The notes under the pieces are model-generated. The model searched no databases. It was not told the DNA's origin and saw nothing but the letters and a program-made list of their open reading frames with translations. Positions 35,417 through 47,764 of a stretch of 64,000 bases of DNA are shown here, one piece after another (the first letter of the stretch is position 1; the number at the start of each line of letters is the position of its first letter). The position numbers and the translations under genes are program-made. The DNA is from Gordionus sp. m RMFG-2023 (lineage: Eukaryota; Nematomorpha; Gordioida; Chordodea; Parachordodidae), in NCBI RefSeq assembly GCF_954871325.1, contig NC_088777.1, forward strand, positions 46,229,366 through 46,293,365, in the 5' to 3' direction.

Positions 35417-36615
35417 CTATTTGTTATAATTATTATTATAGTTCACTTGCAAAATTTCGACATTCCCTTGTTTAACATTTTCTGTAGTGTTAACTGTACT
35501 ATCAGCAACCCTGTCTATGCTTTCATCCTTTTGAGAATAATTATTTAGAAAAATTAATAAATGAGAAGAACATGTATAGTGGGAAAGATTGTGACAATGT
35601 TTTGATATTAAAACAAAACAAAAAAAGGAGTAACTAGATTAGAAACGGAGGGTAAAATGAAAATGTGGTCTATTCACAAATTAAAACGTGATAAATTTTA
35701 AATATATGGAACAGACACAAAATGTCTAATTATAGGTAAAGGATTTGGCTTAAGCCATAAACAATCATCCCTACGAGTGTATGAACGTATAAGTATAAGG
35801 CCCCTTTAAGTGTTTTAACAAGGCACCTGTGTCAAAAGGTTGTCCGTCAGTACATCCTGTAGACGCGATATTTCGACCATCTTTTTCTCGATTGATCTGA
35901 AGTTAAGTATTTTCATATATTTAAGAATATAACATTTTTTACGGAGCAAAAGTATTTTTTCAAAACTTAAAGTAAAATCATTTCAAAAAACGATACTTTA
36001 TGAGATAAATATAAATAATGAGGGAATTTATTTTTCTTTACTGTATTTCATTTAACGATGACGTGTATTCCTCGTATATTTTCCGATTTTCTTGTTCGAA
36101 CTAAATAATTAATTTTCATCAAAAAAAAAATTTTTTAATTTACGAACAATTTTACGAAAAATAAATGAAATACATTTTCAAAACTACACTGTATATTTAT
36201 AGTAAGGGAGATTCGCTCAAGTGGTGCGAAATTTTTCGCTAAGCAAATTTGCATAATCAAGCCAGTAACATGTATAATTCTTAAATACTGAGCGAATTGA
36301 TGATATTTCGTGAAAAACACATGTTGCGATGCGATAATAGACGAATCAGCTGTTATTTTGGCTAACGATTAATTTGGCACGCTCGAACGAATCGCGTTTA
36401 TTGTAAATGCAGTGTTAGAATAATTACCTCCTGGATCTCTTCCTGAGTAAAATTCGAACTTTTCTCATTTGCCCGATCCTCTGTATTTTGATTTAAATCC
36501 GCATCCAAATTAGTACCATATTTTGAATAATTTGTTTTCTTATCAGTAGAACCGTCAAGGCCATTATTTAAGGCATTGGAATGAGTGGTCGATGATGATG
36601 CGTAAGGAAAAACAT
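35417..36615 (-). CDS. Last two exons of an unrecognised host gene
   Basis: Two exons fit together in phase. The upstream exon, 36428-36615, has acceptor TTGCAAAAG and donor CAGGAG|GTAATT. The last exon, 35417-35527, has acceptor CTCAAAAG and stop TAG at 35417-35419. Together they encode about 98 residues, rich in Asn, Ser, Thr and acidic residues, starting VFPYASSSTTHSNALNNG and ending VEILQVNYNNNYNK. No domain is seen; it reads like a disordered C-terminal tail. Codon composition is clearly less AT-biased than the 900-bp intron, which carries a family E MITE. Earlier exons would lie to the right on the minus strand. I could not connect them, and the next 20 kb is LTR-element debris. Function unknown. 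Confidence 0.55.
36186..36417. mobile_element. Family E foldback MITE in an intron
   Basis: CACTGTATATTTATAGTAAGGGAGATTCGCTCAAG and CTCGAACGAATCGCGTTTATTGTAAATGCAGTG are inverted ends matching 12243-12480. It lies inside the intron 35528-36427. Confidence 0.75.
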
Positions 36616-37639
36616 CTTTTGCAAGAAAAAAAAATATTTAAATTAATATTTAAAAAAAATGTTGACATTTAGGTAAACGAACCCTTATTTATTTTAGGTT
36701 TGGCTTGTTTTTTTTCTTAAATTTAACTTTTGTATATATATATATATATAAACCAGACGATAAAAGTTAATGGTTACTACTCGATATTTTGTATTTATGC
36801 GTGATATTAAAATTTTTTTGTTACTTTTTTTATCATAAATATCATAACAATTGTCACATTATGTCTTCCCTATCTTTTTAACTTAATTTCCTAATTATAA
36901 ATTTTCTTGTGTAGCTCGCCACTCACTTATAGTTTTATCGTCATCCCCTCTCCATCGGGGCTTTAATAGATTCCGATGAGTTCCCCATCTGGTCTTTCAT
37001 GTTGCTTACTAAAATTTTCTCATACCATTCACTAAAAATTTCTCGTAAAACATGCTCTATTTTTTCTTGGGGTTCATGAATCGTTTTGCTCTATCCTGTA
37101 ATTTCTTGATTTTAAGATTACTTTTTCGCAAAACTCTTCCTCCTCTTTACATCAAAGTTGAAGATATCTTGCTCTCGGGAGAGGTTTTCAAGGACTGATG
37201 CCACATACATTCGATATCGGTAAATCTCTCATACCCAATTAATATTTTAGTCAACATACTAACATCGTTTTAGAACGTCGGACTAAAAAAACTGCAAATA
37301 ATTTTTGAAGGCAATGTTTGCAGCATTATAAAACTTCGATTTATTTATTTTTTTATATGGTATCATAATATTTATTAATATTGATCATAAATTATATGAG
37401 ATAAAAGCATTAAGAGTAGTATTCAAATAAAAATGAACGCCATTAATGCTCGAGAAATAAAATAGTGGTCATTTTTGTGGAAATTCTTTTAGACAGAGGT
37501 AGACTAAAGGTCTAGCAAATTTTTAACTTGCCCCTATTTATTTGGATTTATTAAGGTTTATATTTGCCTATATCTTTTTTTATAAAAGCTCAAACACTTT
37601 TCTGGGCTTTATGCAATCCATTTCAGTAGCATCATAAAA
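36616..37639. other. Intergenic DNA with coding-like scraps
   Basis: On the minus strand, 37135-37230 reads YVASVLENLSREQDIFNF and 36960-37080 reads EKIEHVLREIFSEWYEKI, both with non-random codon use. Neither joins in phase to the exons at 35417-36615, and no domain is recognised. They may be remnants of an unknown gene or of mobile elements. Confidence 0.3.
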
Positions 37640-37646
37640 CTGATCG

Positions 37647-38195
37647 ATGGAAACCAGAGGAAATAATTTTAGGAGCGTAACAGGAAGCGATAATCCAAGG
37701 GGCGAGGTAAGGAGAAATAATTCTAGGAGCGAAACAAGGAGCAATAATTTAAGGAGCGAAATAGGGAGAAATCATTCCAGGAGCGAAATCAGGGAAGATA
37801 ACCCAAGGAGCGTAACGGGAGAAGACCCAAGGAGCGAAACAAAGGGAAATAACCCAAGGAGCGTAACAAGAGGAGCCAGACGAAGGAACGAAGCAAAAGG
37901 AAATAACCCCAGGAGGGTAACAAGAGAAGTCAATCCAAGGAGCGAAGCAGAGGGAAATAACGCAAGGAGCGTAACCGGAGGAGTCAATTCAAGGAGTGGG
38001 GCCGAGGGAAATAACCCAGGGAGCGTAATAAGAGAAGCCAAGTTAAGGAGCGAAACAAGGGGATGTAACCCAAGGAGCGTAACAAGGGAAGACCCGTCAA
38101 GGAGCGAAATAGACCAGTTAAGGAGCAAAACAAGGGAGACGCCTAGAGAAAATTGGGAATTAATGAGGGACAGAACACCGCTTAGGAAGAATTGA
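37647..38195 (+). repeat. Short tandem repeats coding an Arg/Ser/Asn-rich stretch
   Basis: Degenerate units of about 51-54 bp built on AAGGAGCGTAACAAGAGGA and AATAACCCAAGGAGC encode variants of NNPRSVTRE and NPRSEAEG. They stand where gag would be expected, directly upstream of pol. The opposite strand is also open over most of this stretch (37772-38239), which follows from the repeat composition. No zinc knuckle is present. Confidence 0.7.
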
Positions 38196-40880
38196 TAACT
38201 AAGGAGGAGAGAGGAGAATTGGCTATGACCCAAGTACAAGAAGGAGTCCGGAGATTAGTACAAAGCTATCAGGAAATTTTTAATGAAGACTTAGGATGCC
38301 TCAGGGACTATGAAGTAGACGTTAAGTTGAGAGATGGTTGTGCCAAAGTTCTGTGCGTTACGGCGGATACCATTTGAGTGGAGAAAGGAAGTCGAGTTGG
38401 AATTGGATCAATGGGTACAAAAAGGAATTGTTTGTCCTGTGGAATACAGTGAGTGGGCAACTCCATTGGTGCCGGTGAAGAAAGCGAATGGAAAACTCCG
38501 TTTATGTGCTGATTTTCGAGTTACATTAAATCCATGGGTCGTGGAGGTCAAATATCCATTGCCAAGAATTGAGGAAATACTGGCCAATTTAAAGGGAAGC
38601 GTGTATTTTTCAAAAGTGGATTTTTCTAATGCCTATCTGCAATTACGTGTACGATCAAAGGTAAGGAAGTTATTAACTATTACTACGCCGAAGGGATTGA
38701 TCGCGTTTTGTAGATCACCATTCGGACTTAGTGTCTCAGCTCCTATTTTTCAGCGGACAATGGCTGCTGTTTTCCAAGGAATGGAGGGAGTTTTCTACTA
38801 TGTGTTGGTGACTGGAAGGACGCCTGAACAACATGAGCGGAAATTGGAGGAAGTATTTAGAAGAATAAGGGAAAAAGGATTGCGGGCCAGTGCGGAGAAA
38901 AGTGTGTTGGGAGTTATGGAAGTGACGTATCTGGGGCACACTATTACGGGAAAGGAAGTGAGACCCTTAGACAAGAATATGACGGGTATTAATAATATGA
39001 TAAGACCTAGTAATAAAGCGGAAGTGCAGGCCTTTTTGGGAATGGTCAACTATTACCATAGGTTCGTGGAGGGATTTGCTCAGATAGCCGCGCCGTTATA
39101 TCAATTGCTAAGGAAGGGAGAGAAATTTGAGTGGGCAGATGAACAGGAGATGGCCTTTGAGGAGCTGAAATTCAGGATTGGAAGGGAACCCATTTTAGTA
39201 TGCTTCAACAACGAATTGGAGGTATTTGTGGCTGTAGACGCGTCAAATAAAGGGGTAGGAGGAGCTCTATTACATTGTATTGATGGGTTGGAAAGGCCAG
39301 TGTTATTTTTCTCAAGGATATTTAGAGCAGCAGAGACTAGGTATTCGGTGATTAAACAAGAAGCGCTTGCCGTAATTTTTGGGTTGACGAAATGTCGAGA
39401 GTATTTGATTGGGCGCCGGTTTGTGATTTACACGGACCATAAGCCGCTGGTACATCTGTTTAAGAAAGATAATAAGGAGCTGATGCTGTCGCCTTGCTTG
39501 CAAAGATGGCTATTGCTTGTAGGCAGCTTTAAGGAGCTGATGCTGTCGCCTCGCTTGCAAAGATGGCTATTGCTTGTAGGCAGCTTTGACGTACAAGTGA
39601 GGTATCGTCGGGGAAAAGAAAACTACTTACCGGACATTTTATCTCGGTGTGGAGCGGGAGAGGATTTTGGTGAGAAAGAACAGGAGGAAAGAGATGAGGA
39701 AAATGAGCAAATACTGATTAGAACGATGGCTGGGATATCCAGGGGTGGGCCAGTGACCTGGGAGATAATTAAAAAGGAAACCTTAAAAGATCGAGAATTA
39801 AGACGAGTCAAAGCATGCCTAAAGGGACGGAAGGCCTGGCAAGACGGGGATAAAACGTTCAAGTATATAGAGAAGGAGTTGGCAATTATAGATGATGTTT
39901 AGTGCGAGGGAGTCGGAGTGTAATACCGTTCAAGTTAAGGGAAGCCGTGATGGCAATGATTCATGCGGGACATCAAGGAATGGAGAGAATGAAACAGTGG
40001 GGGCGGGAGTATGTGTGGTGGCCAGGAAGGAACAAAGACATTGAAAACATCAGTCGAGCTTGTGTGAGGTGTAATTCATGGGCGCCTATGCCTCGAAAAG
40101 ACAGAGAAAGTGTATGGCCGAAAGCAACCCAGCCGTGGGACCGCATTCACTTGGATTTCTTTGATTTCGAAAATGAGATATATATATTAGTGGTAGATGC
40201 TTTTTCGAAATGGGTAGAGTATGAGGAAGTGAAAGAATTAACCACTCAAGTAGTCATAAAAGTATTGAAAAATTTATGGGCTAAATTTGGGGTCGCGAAG
40301 ACAGTGGTTTCAGATGGGGGTCCTGCATTTATAAGTAAACAATTCAAAGTCTTTTGTGCGGAAACTGGAGCGAAACACGTTTTAACGCCGCCTTACCACC
40401 CAAGTTCCAATGGACAGGCGGAAAGGATGGTAGCGGTCGTAAAGAATTGGTTAAAAAAATCGAAGGATGGGGGCGGAGAGATATGGGTAGCTGTGGCGTA
40501 TTATAACAACAGTAAAAAAGGGAATGAGCCGTCACCGGCAGAAAAGTTTTTAGGACGGTGAACGCGAATTTGGTTGGATTCATTGAGGCCGGCAAATCAA
40601 GAAAATGAACGGGTAGATACGAGAAATGAAGCGGAATTTATGATGGGGCAAGCTGTATGGGCAAGAATATTTGGAAATAAAAAGAAATGAGAGCCCGGGG
40701 TGATTGTGGAAAATATGGGAGATCACGTAAATAAAGTCGAATTTGCCGACGGAAGACAAGGAGTTAGGCATAGGGATCAACTCAGGAGGCGAATCGATCC
40801 CGAGACCCTGAGGGAAAGGATCTGGGAGAACAAAGTAACAAGAGTCCAAGGAGATAAGGGAGAGGGGAATGTATAAAAGG
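37647..40880 (+). mobile_element. Ty3/gypsy LTR retrotransposon fossil (pol)
   Basis: Parts in order: an Arg/Ser/Asn-rich tandem-repeat reading frame (37647-38195), reverse transcriptase (about 38330-38950), RNase H (about 39220-39640), integrase zinc-binding region (about 39960-40090) and integrase core (about 40130-40480), then a C-terminal tail to about 40875. RT before RNase H before integrase is the Ty3/gypsy order. Codon use is much less AT-rich than the surroundings. A purine tract ends at about 40868 and TGTATAAAAG follows, a likely 3' LTR start. No matching 5' LTR was recognised. It is broken, with a few breaks, but the domains are well preserved, so it is moderately young. Confidence 0.88.
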
Positions 40881-40884
40881 GAAA

Positions 40885-42211
40885 AGCAAGAATACGTATA
40901 TATGCATCTATTATGGTTAAAGTATGGAGTGTGTTTTAAAAAAAATAAATATATATATGTAAATTATGGGGGCAACAATGAGCCATTAAGCGATAGTTCT
41001 CCTTTCAATATTTTAATAAGCGTATCAATGAATATATTAATAGAGAAATAAAAAAAAAGGAAAAATATATATATATATAACCGTTTGGGAAGGGAGCGTT
41101 TTATTTACTTGTCCGTCTTAAAAGGGTTTAGCTTAATTTTAGCTCAAATATGCGCTTAATGAGAATATGTAAATAATAATAGGGCGCCTTTTATTCGTAA
41201 TAATCTTGGTTGGTAAATTATTTAGTTTTAGAATAAAATAGTTAATTTGGGTAATAGAGAGATAAACAGCGGAAAAAAGGGGGTCTCCGTTTGGAAAAGA
41301 GTTTTTTTTTTAAAAAAATAAAAAATAAGAGAAAGTAGAAGTATCTTCGTTTGTTTTTTGTAAGGGAATTGTGAGGTTTGAAAGTTAAAAGAGAAAAAGA
41401 AAAAAACGCTTATTAAATAATTTAATTTTAACAAGGTTATCGTGTGAATAAGAAGTTGGGGTAGAAAATAATAGAAATTATTTGAAATTTTTGAGCAGGT
41501 GATAAGAGGAATGAGTAAAACATAAAATGTTTTGGGTAAAAGAAAAAGAGAAGAATTATATAAATTTGGCAAGCGAAGTAAGTAATTAATTAATAAATGT
41601 AGAAAAGTTGTCAAAAAGGGAGTTTTAGTTAATAAATTGGGAATATAATTAGCTTGATTTGAAAGTAAACATGACTGTGTAATTTAAGAGTATAGGGTAT
41701 GTCATATTTTGTTGTTGGGCTTGTAAAAGATCGGAAATTCGCAAATTAATTCGGTTTGAAAAATCAAAGATTAGGGAATTAAGGTAAATTTTTTTTTTAG
41801 ATATTTAAAGGGAATATTTTTTTTGGGAGGTTTTTAGTTTAAGGAAAAAATTGTTTGTGTGGAGAGTTTAAATTTCCGTTTTAAATTTTTTTGGGTGAAG
41901 AGTTTAAATATATGATGTAAAAAAAAAAATTTTGTGAAGAGTGTAAAGGTACGTTTAAAAAAAATTTTTTTGGGAAAATTTAGGTTTAAAGGAAAGGGAA
42001 AATATTTTTTTGAACAAAGAAATTTTTGAAGAACTTAAATTTATGTTTAAAAAAAAAAAAATTTTTTTTGTGTGAAATTTTTAAATTAAGTTTAAAAAAA
42101 AAATTTTGAAGAGTTTAAATTTACGTAAAAAAAAAGGGAGAAAGGAGGGAAAAGCGTAGAGTTTTGTAAAAAAAAAAAACCAAAAAATTAGTAAAAAAAA
42201 AATATATATTC
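40885..42211. other. Purine-rich region, probably LTR/untranslated sequence of LTR elements
   Basis: Long A/G-rich stretches with repeated GAAGAGTTTAAATTTACGTTTAAAAAAAA-like phrases (about 41840-42130). No coding frame on the plus strand. It joins the pol fossil to the gag piece at 42212. Confidence 0.4.
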
Positions 42212-43043
42212 TGCAAGGTTGTAATGAAAGGAAAAGGGGAAGGTAAGTAAAGGGCCAGAGCTAAAAGGGATGTTTGTGTAAATAAGTTATAAAATTAATT
42301 ATGTTAGGGCAAAATAAGAAGAAATGGGAAAGTTAGAAGGGGAAGAGTGAGGGCAATCAATATTATGTTATAATATACCGAAAAGGAAAAAGAATAGCTG
42401 GCATGATCCGAAGCTGGATATTTGAAGATTATGAAGTGCATCTAATTGTAATTCCCAGGTATGCAGGATTACAAGGATTTGCCCAGTGGAGGGAACGACA
42501 ACGATGAAGAAATGTAAGAATGCGATTTCCATGGAGGGATTAAGGATCATGGAGGGAACAAGGAACGAGATTGGGAAGCGACATAAGGAATATTCGGAGG
42601 ATGCAGGTGGATAGTAGACGGTGCTACAACTGCGGGGAGCCAGGGCACCTACGGGCTCAATGTACGCGTAGCGGAAGGAGAGCGAGAAGAAGACGGGCGT
42701 CGAGAAGAGGACGGAAAAGGAGATCAGAGTTATCATGGGAAAATACAGCGGGTCAACCGTATGGATGTGTGGAGGAGCGGGAGCGGGTGGAGTCGAGGAG
42801 GGAGGAACAAAAGGGCAGACGATGCGTGACAGAAGATAAGAAGTCCGAGAAGAGGAGAATGCGGAGGAGCGGGAAGCTAACGGGGAACAGGAGCAACTAG
42901 CGTTGGAGCAAATGAGGGGAGCGGTGGTGGAAACCATGACGGATCCGGATGAAAGCCTGGCGTGGGAGGAGCTCATGTAGCTGGGAGAGATTGGAGTAGG
43001 GGAACGAAACGGAATGACTATGGAAGACTGGGAGCTGGAACAT
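42212..43043 (+). mobile_element. LTR-element gag fossil, plus-strand arm of an inverted pair
   Basis: Includes leader-like sequence and a gag C-terminal region with a CCHC zinc knuckle (CYNCGEPGHLRAQC) followed by an Arg-rich stretch. It is the inverted copy of 43510-44340, with high identity. It ends abruptly at 43043, where LTR-like sequence of the other element begins. Broken. Confidence 0.8.
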
Positions 43044-44340
43044 TATTATTTTTTGTCTTACTTTAATTTCTTCTTTTTTTAAACATACACCAATTTTTCT
43101 TTTTCAATAACTTCTCTCAACCAAAAAAAATCAACAACAAATTTTCTTCCCAGAATTAATAACGAAAATTTTTTCAAAAACCCGATTTTCTCTCTTTTTT
43201 ATTATTTTTTTTTTCTTTTTATATTCACAATACAACTTAATTAATGCTAATAATATAATAATTTTTTTTTTTAACAAAACGATTGCGCAAAATAATATAA
43301 TATTGAATTAAAATAATAATAATATACTGAAGTATACTAATCCTATTTAAAACAAATAACTACAATTAACTTCTTTTAATGACTATATTATAATTATACT
43401 ATCAACTATATTATAATTTAATATCCCCAAACATCACACTTCCCCCTTTACATAAAACCAGAGTCCCCATCATCTTCATCCTCATCCTCTGACAGGATGA
43501 ACTCCAAAAAGTGTTCCAGCTCCCAGTCTTCCATAGTCATTCCGTTTTGTTCCCCTACTCCAATCTCTCCCAGCTGCATGAGCTCCTCCCACGCCAGGCT
43601 TTCATCCAGATCCGTCATGGTTTCCACCACCGCTCCCCTCATTTGCTCCAACGCTAGTTGCTCCTGTTCCCCGTTAGCTTCCTGCTCCTCCGCATTCTCC
43701 TCTTCTCAAACTTCTGATCTTTGGTCACGCATCGTCTGCCCATTTGTTCCTAGTTGTTCCTCCCTCCTCAACTCAACCTGCTCCTCCACACATCCATACG
43801 GTTGACCCACTGTATTTTCCCATGATAACTCTGATCTCCTTATCCGTCCTCTTCTCGACGCCTGTCTTCTTCTCGCTCTCCTTCCGCTACGCATACATTG
43901 AGCCCATAGGTGCCCTGGCTCCCCGCAGTTGTAGCACCGTCTACTATCCACCTGCATCCTCGGAAGATTCCTTATGTCGCTTCAATCTCGTTCCTTGTTC
44001 CCTCCATGATCCTTACTCCCTCCATGGAAATTGCATTCTTACATTTCTCCATCGTTGCCGTTCCCTCCACTGGGCAAATCCTTGTAATCCTGCATACCTG
44101 GGAATTACAATTAGATGCACTTCATAATCTTTAAATATCCAGCTTCGGATCATGCCAGCTATTCTTTTTCCTTTTTGGTATATTATAACATAATATTGAT
44201 TGCCCTCACTTTTCCCCTTCTAACTTTCCCATTTCTTCTTAGTTTGCCCTAACATAATTAATTTCATAACTTATTTACACAAACATCCCTTTTAGCTCTG
44301 GCCCTTTACTTACCTTCCCCTTTTCCTTTCATTACAACCT
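43044..44340 (-). mobile_element. LTR-element fossil, minus strand: gag region directly followed by LTR-like sequence
   Basis: From 44340 downward: leader-like sequence, a gag region with the CCHC knuckle CYNCGEPGHLWAQC, an acidic gag end (EDEDEDDGD) finishing at 43448, a short purine tract (AAAGGGGGAAG), then TGTGATGTTTGGGG as a probable 3' LTR start near 43439, running to 43044. No pol lies between gag and the LTR. This is the layout of a gag-only non-autonomous LTR element, or of one that lost pol. Broken. Confidence 0.7.
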
Positions 44341-45399
44341 GAAATATATTATAAAAATATTTAACTTTTTTCTTTTTCAAAAACTCTGGAAACTTTTATT
44401 TGTTTTCTTTGCAAGCGTGAACTATAATCAACATATTATATAATATGTAGTGGTATATAACAAACACAGTGATATAATAACATACATGTCAATATGTTGC
44501 ATAATCTTTTGTGCTTTCATAGTTCTTTCTTGAACAAATGACTGAGAGACTCCTATGTACATTTATTTTATAGATTAAAAATTTATTCAAAATTACTCTT
44601 TATTAGGGTCAATATTGAATCACAAACTAATTTACGATGCATATTATGTTGAGGTGACAATGATTCTAAATCTTATATAAAAATAATAGAATAGGTACAA
44701 AGATATATACATGCATTTTTGAGCAAAGCTAATTTTTGAAATGAGCTATTTAATACAATATTAACTAAATCTTCCATATTTTTTTCTTTGTTACAATCAA
44801 AATATTGTTTTAAAAACCTTTAATATATAAGGCTTTATAAATTTTAATAAAAATACCTGATATCCTGATTTTTTACTCTGTTGTCATATATTAGAGATTG
44901 TAATTGATTTAAGCAATTAACCTATATAAAATGATAAGATATTATTTTATAGCTATTTACAATTTCATTTGATTCCTGAGAAAATGAGTCTAAATCTTTT
45001 ATTTTTTTAGAATTTTTATTTTTTTCTTCATTAAAATACACTTTTTGATTGCTTACATTTGTTTTAAATAAAAGTGTTAAATCTTTGCCCATAACTAAAT
45101 ATCTACTCTACTGTAAAATCAGATGATTGCCAATCTACACATATTAGGCATGTCAAAATTACACATTGACAGGTACAAATATTTGTTATGTTAATAACAT
45201 ACTCGTTGACAAAGATTACCGGTATTTAGATAAAGATTTAAACGCCTATATCCTTATCTGAAGATGAAAGAGTGAAGTATAATAATTTGTATTTATAAAA
45301 TACAACGATATAGTTTAATCCATGGCAGTTTTCTAAATAGTTTAATTTGGTTTATTAATGATAACGAAATAAATCGTAAAATAATATTAGGGAGCATTT
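44341..45399. other. AT-rich DNA between LTR fossils
   Basis: No gene or matched repeat recognised. Confidence 0.4.
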
Positions 45400-47170
45400 A
45401 CATGATCAGTATTGGAGCAAAAATGCCTGAATTAAAAAGAGATCTTAGGGTTCTATAATTTAATAATACTTTTGATGAAAAATATAATTAATTTAAATGT
45501 TATAAATGTTAGTTTATTCATAACCGAGAGAAATGTCTGCGTACTAAATGTAAAAAATTAGTCATTTTGCAGTTTGTTGCAAATGAAAGAATTTAATATA
45601 AGAGTGTCATCAAATAATTCTATTCTTAATACATAAAAGATTCGATAAAATAGACAGAATTGAGCAAAACTAACTGCAGAGATTAATGTAGATGTTGAAT
45701 TTGATATTGACTCTGGTGTATAGGCAATACCAAATATTAGATCGTCAAGTCATTGACCTTATATCTTGATTATCTAGTGAATGTTAAGGGCAAAACCCAA
45801 GTCAATGTTCAGATTGGTTCCTTGACAAGGAGCATACCAGTAGTAATAATGAACACTAATTGGGTGCCTTTTTTGGATTACCAAATAGTAGCGTTTAAAT
45901 TAGGAATACCTCTTTATGTTATAATAAAACAAGTGTAGAATTCGGTTAAGGATGTTCCCTTGGGTCAATCTAAAATATCGAATGAGAATTTGAGAATTGG
46001 TTTATAAACATCAAGCAATTTGTAATGATAAAATATGACATACACGATTTTGCAGATACTGCTGTACTATTATTATTTTCAGCTTGCAGAGTACCATTTC
46101 CTTGGAAAGTAATTGAAATGGATAGACCGACTAGTGGCTGCCATAATTATAGAAAAGATAGTACAGTGGTCAAAGACAACGGTAAATGTGCTCAAGGAGA
46201 TATTCAAATTTGCGCTGATTTTAAGTTACGCTTTATGCGTGTTTATTATCATCATGTTACTCACCTTAGACGATTTGTTAAAGAAAATAATTCCGAGTTC
46301 ATGATAAATTTTACCATAATAGATCTGAATGATACATATTTGCAAATGGCAGTAGAATCGGAATCTCAGGCATTTATAACTATAGCGATTCGTAAGTGTT
46401 ATTTCCGTTATCAACTAATGACTTTTGGACTGGCAAGTCCACCTATTATATTCCAGAGATATATGGATGAGTTTAATTTCCAAATGGCCGGTGCAATACC
46501 AAGATGATGTAATAATTTCTGGTCTACAGGCGGCTGGACTTAAGACGGAATTGACGAAAGTTCGATTTTACCAAAATCAGTATCATTTTAGGGGTGATTT
46601 TTAATTAATCCAGTATATATTCTAATCCAGAAAAGATGAAGACTATCTTGTAATGCTCCAAAACATAAAAATATACAATAACTTGGATCTGAACGTTTTC
46701 GTAATCTACATAGTAAAAAAGCGCTATTACATAGATTAACGAGCATGAAAGTACCTTGGCAGTGGACAGAAGATGAACAAAATCCTTCGAAGAGGTTAAC
46801 AAATTATTTTCATCCAAGGAAATGTTAATTCCTTATAACGCGCAGTTTCCGATCATTTTTGAATACGACGCATCTGATTCACGATTAGGGGCTGTATTGT
46901 TGCATTAATTAGTAGACGGAAGGACAAAAACTATCTCGTTCGTGTTGACTTTATTAGAGTCAGAATTACGCTTCGATTGATAAAGAAGCTCGAGCACATT
47001 TATTTGGTTATTTAAAATTTTATTTATCCATTTATAGTAGAAGACTTTTGCTTCAAACTGATCACAACACATTAGAGCATTTATTTGGGAAGAAACGCTC
47101 TATACCTAAATTATCTTAAACGTTTGACTTGTTGGCAGTGCCTGAGCAGGATTTTCACTGCACTGAATGT
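45400..47170 (+). mobile_element. Second, older Ty3/gypsy pol fossil
   Basis: Weak remains in order: zinc-knuckle-like cysteines near 45500-45590, a protease-like segment (about 45700-45930), reverse transcriptase N-terminal half (about 46070-46500) and RNase H-like pieces (about 46830-47060). It is far more decayed and AT-rich than the copy at 37647, with many breaks, so it is older and from a different lineage. Confidence 0.72.
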
Positions 47171-47764
47171 AAACCCTCCTCAAAAATCTCTGCCTATCCA
47201 TTTAGATGTATTGGATATTAAATAAAATATAGTCGAATTGAATAAAAATAAAATATCCTTCATTGATTCAATAGTTAATCCCATTAACTTCCTCAAATTT
47301 ATTTTAACTTATAAACTTTCCTACTCCCAAATTTAAATTTCTATGAATTTTTTATTTATACTTTCATTATTGCTAGCCCAAAAGAATATATCAAAAACGA
47401 ACTATGATATTATTTTTATTAAAAAGCTGTATTTAATAATTGTTATAAATATTTCTACAAATATAGCGTTCAGCAGGACGCTTAGCCCTGTATTTTCTTA
47501 AAAAGAATAGTTGTTATAATTAATATGGCATTTTCTAAAAAAAAATGTGGGAAAAATATAATTTTGCCTATTTAAAGCAAGAATAAATTTATCAGTTGCA
47601 AGTTACCATTTAAAATACATTATTAATATAACTTAAGAGTCAGAACTTCAATTTGTAAACTAGGGTCTGATAATTTCAATGATATATATTTCCACATATT
47701 GTCAATTTAAATTATCGGAATTTTAAATATTATCGGGATTTTTACACCTAACTAGTATTCACAT
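47171..47764. other. AT-rich region upstream of the PH-domain exons
   Basis: No feature recognised. The presumed promoter of the downstream gene cannot be defined. Confidence 0.4.

Noticed and set aside
37772-38239. A minus-strand Leu/Ser-rich protein
   Set aside because: It is antisense to the tandem-repeat frame of the LTR element and open only because of the repeat composition.
41228-41614. Minus-strand Leu/Phe-rich open frame
   Set aside because: Purine-rich plus strand gives stop-free pyrimidine codons; no domain is seen.
42368-42976. Minus-strand open frame opposite gag, and its mirror at 43497-44127 (+)
   Set aside because: Both are antisense shadows of the zinc-knuckle gag regions.
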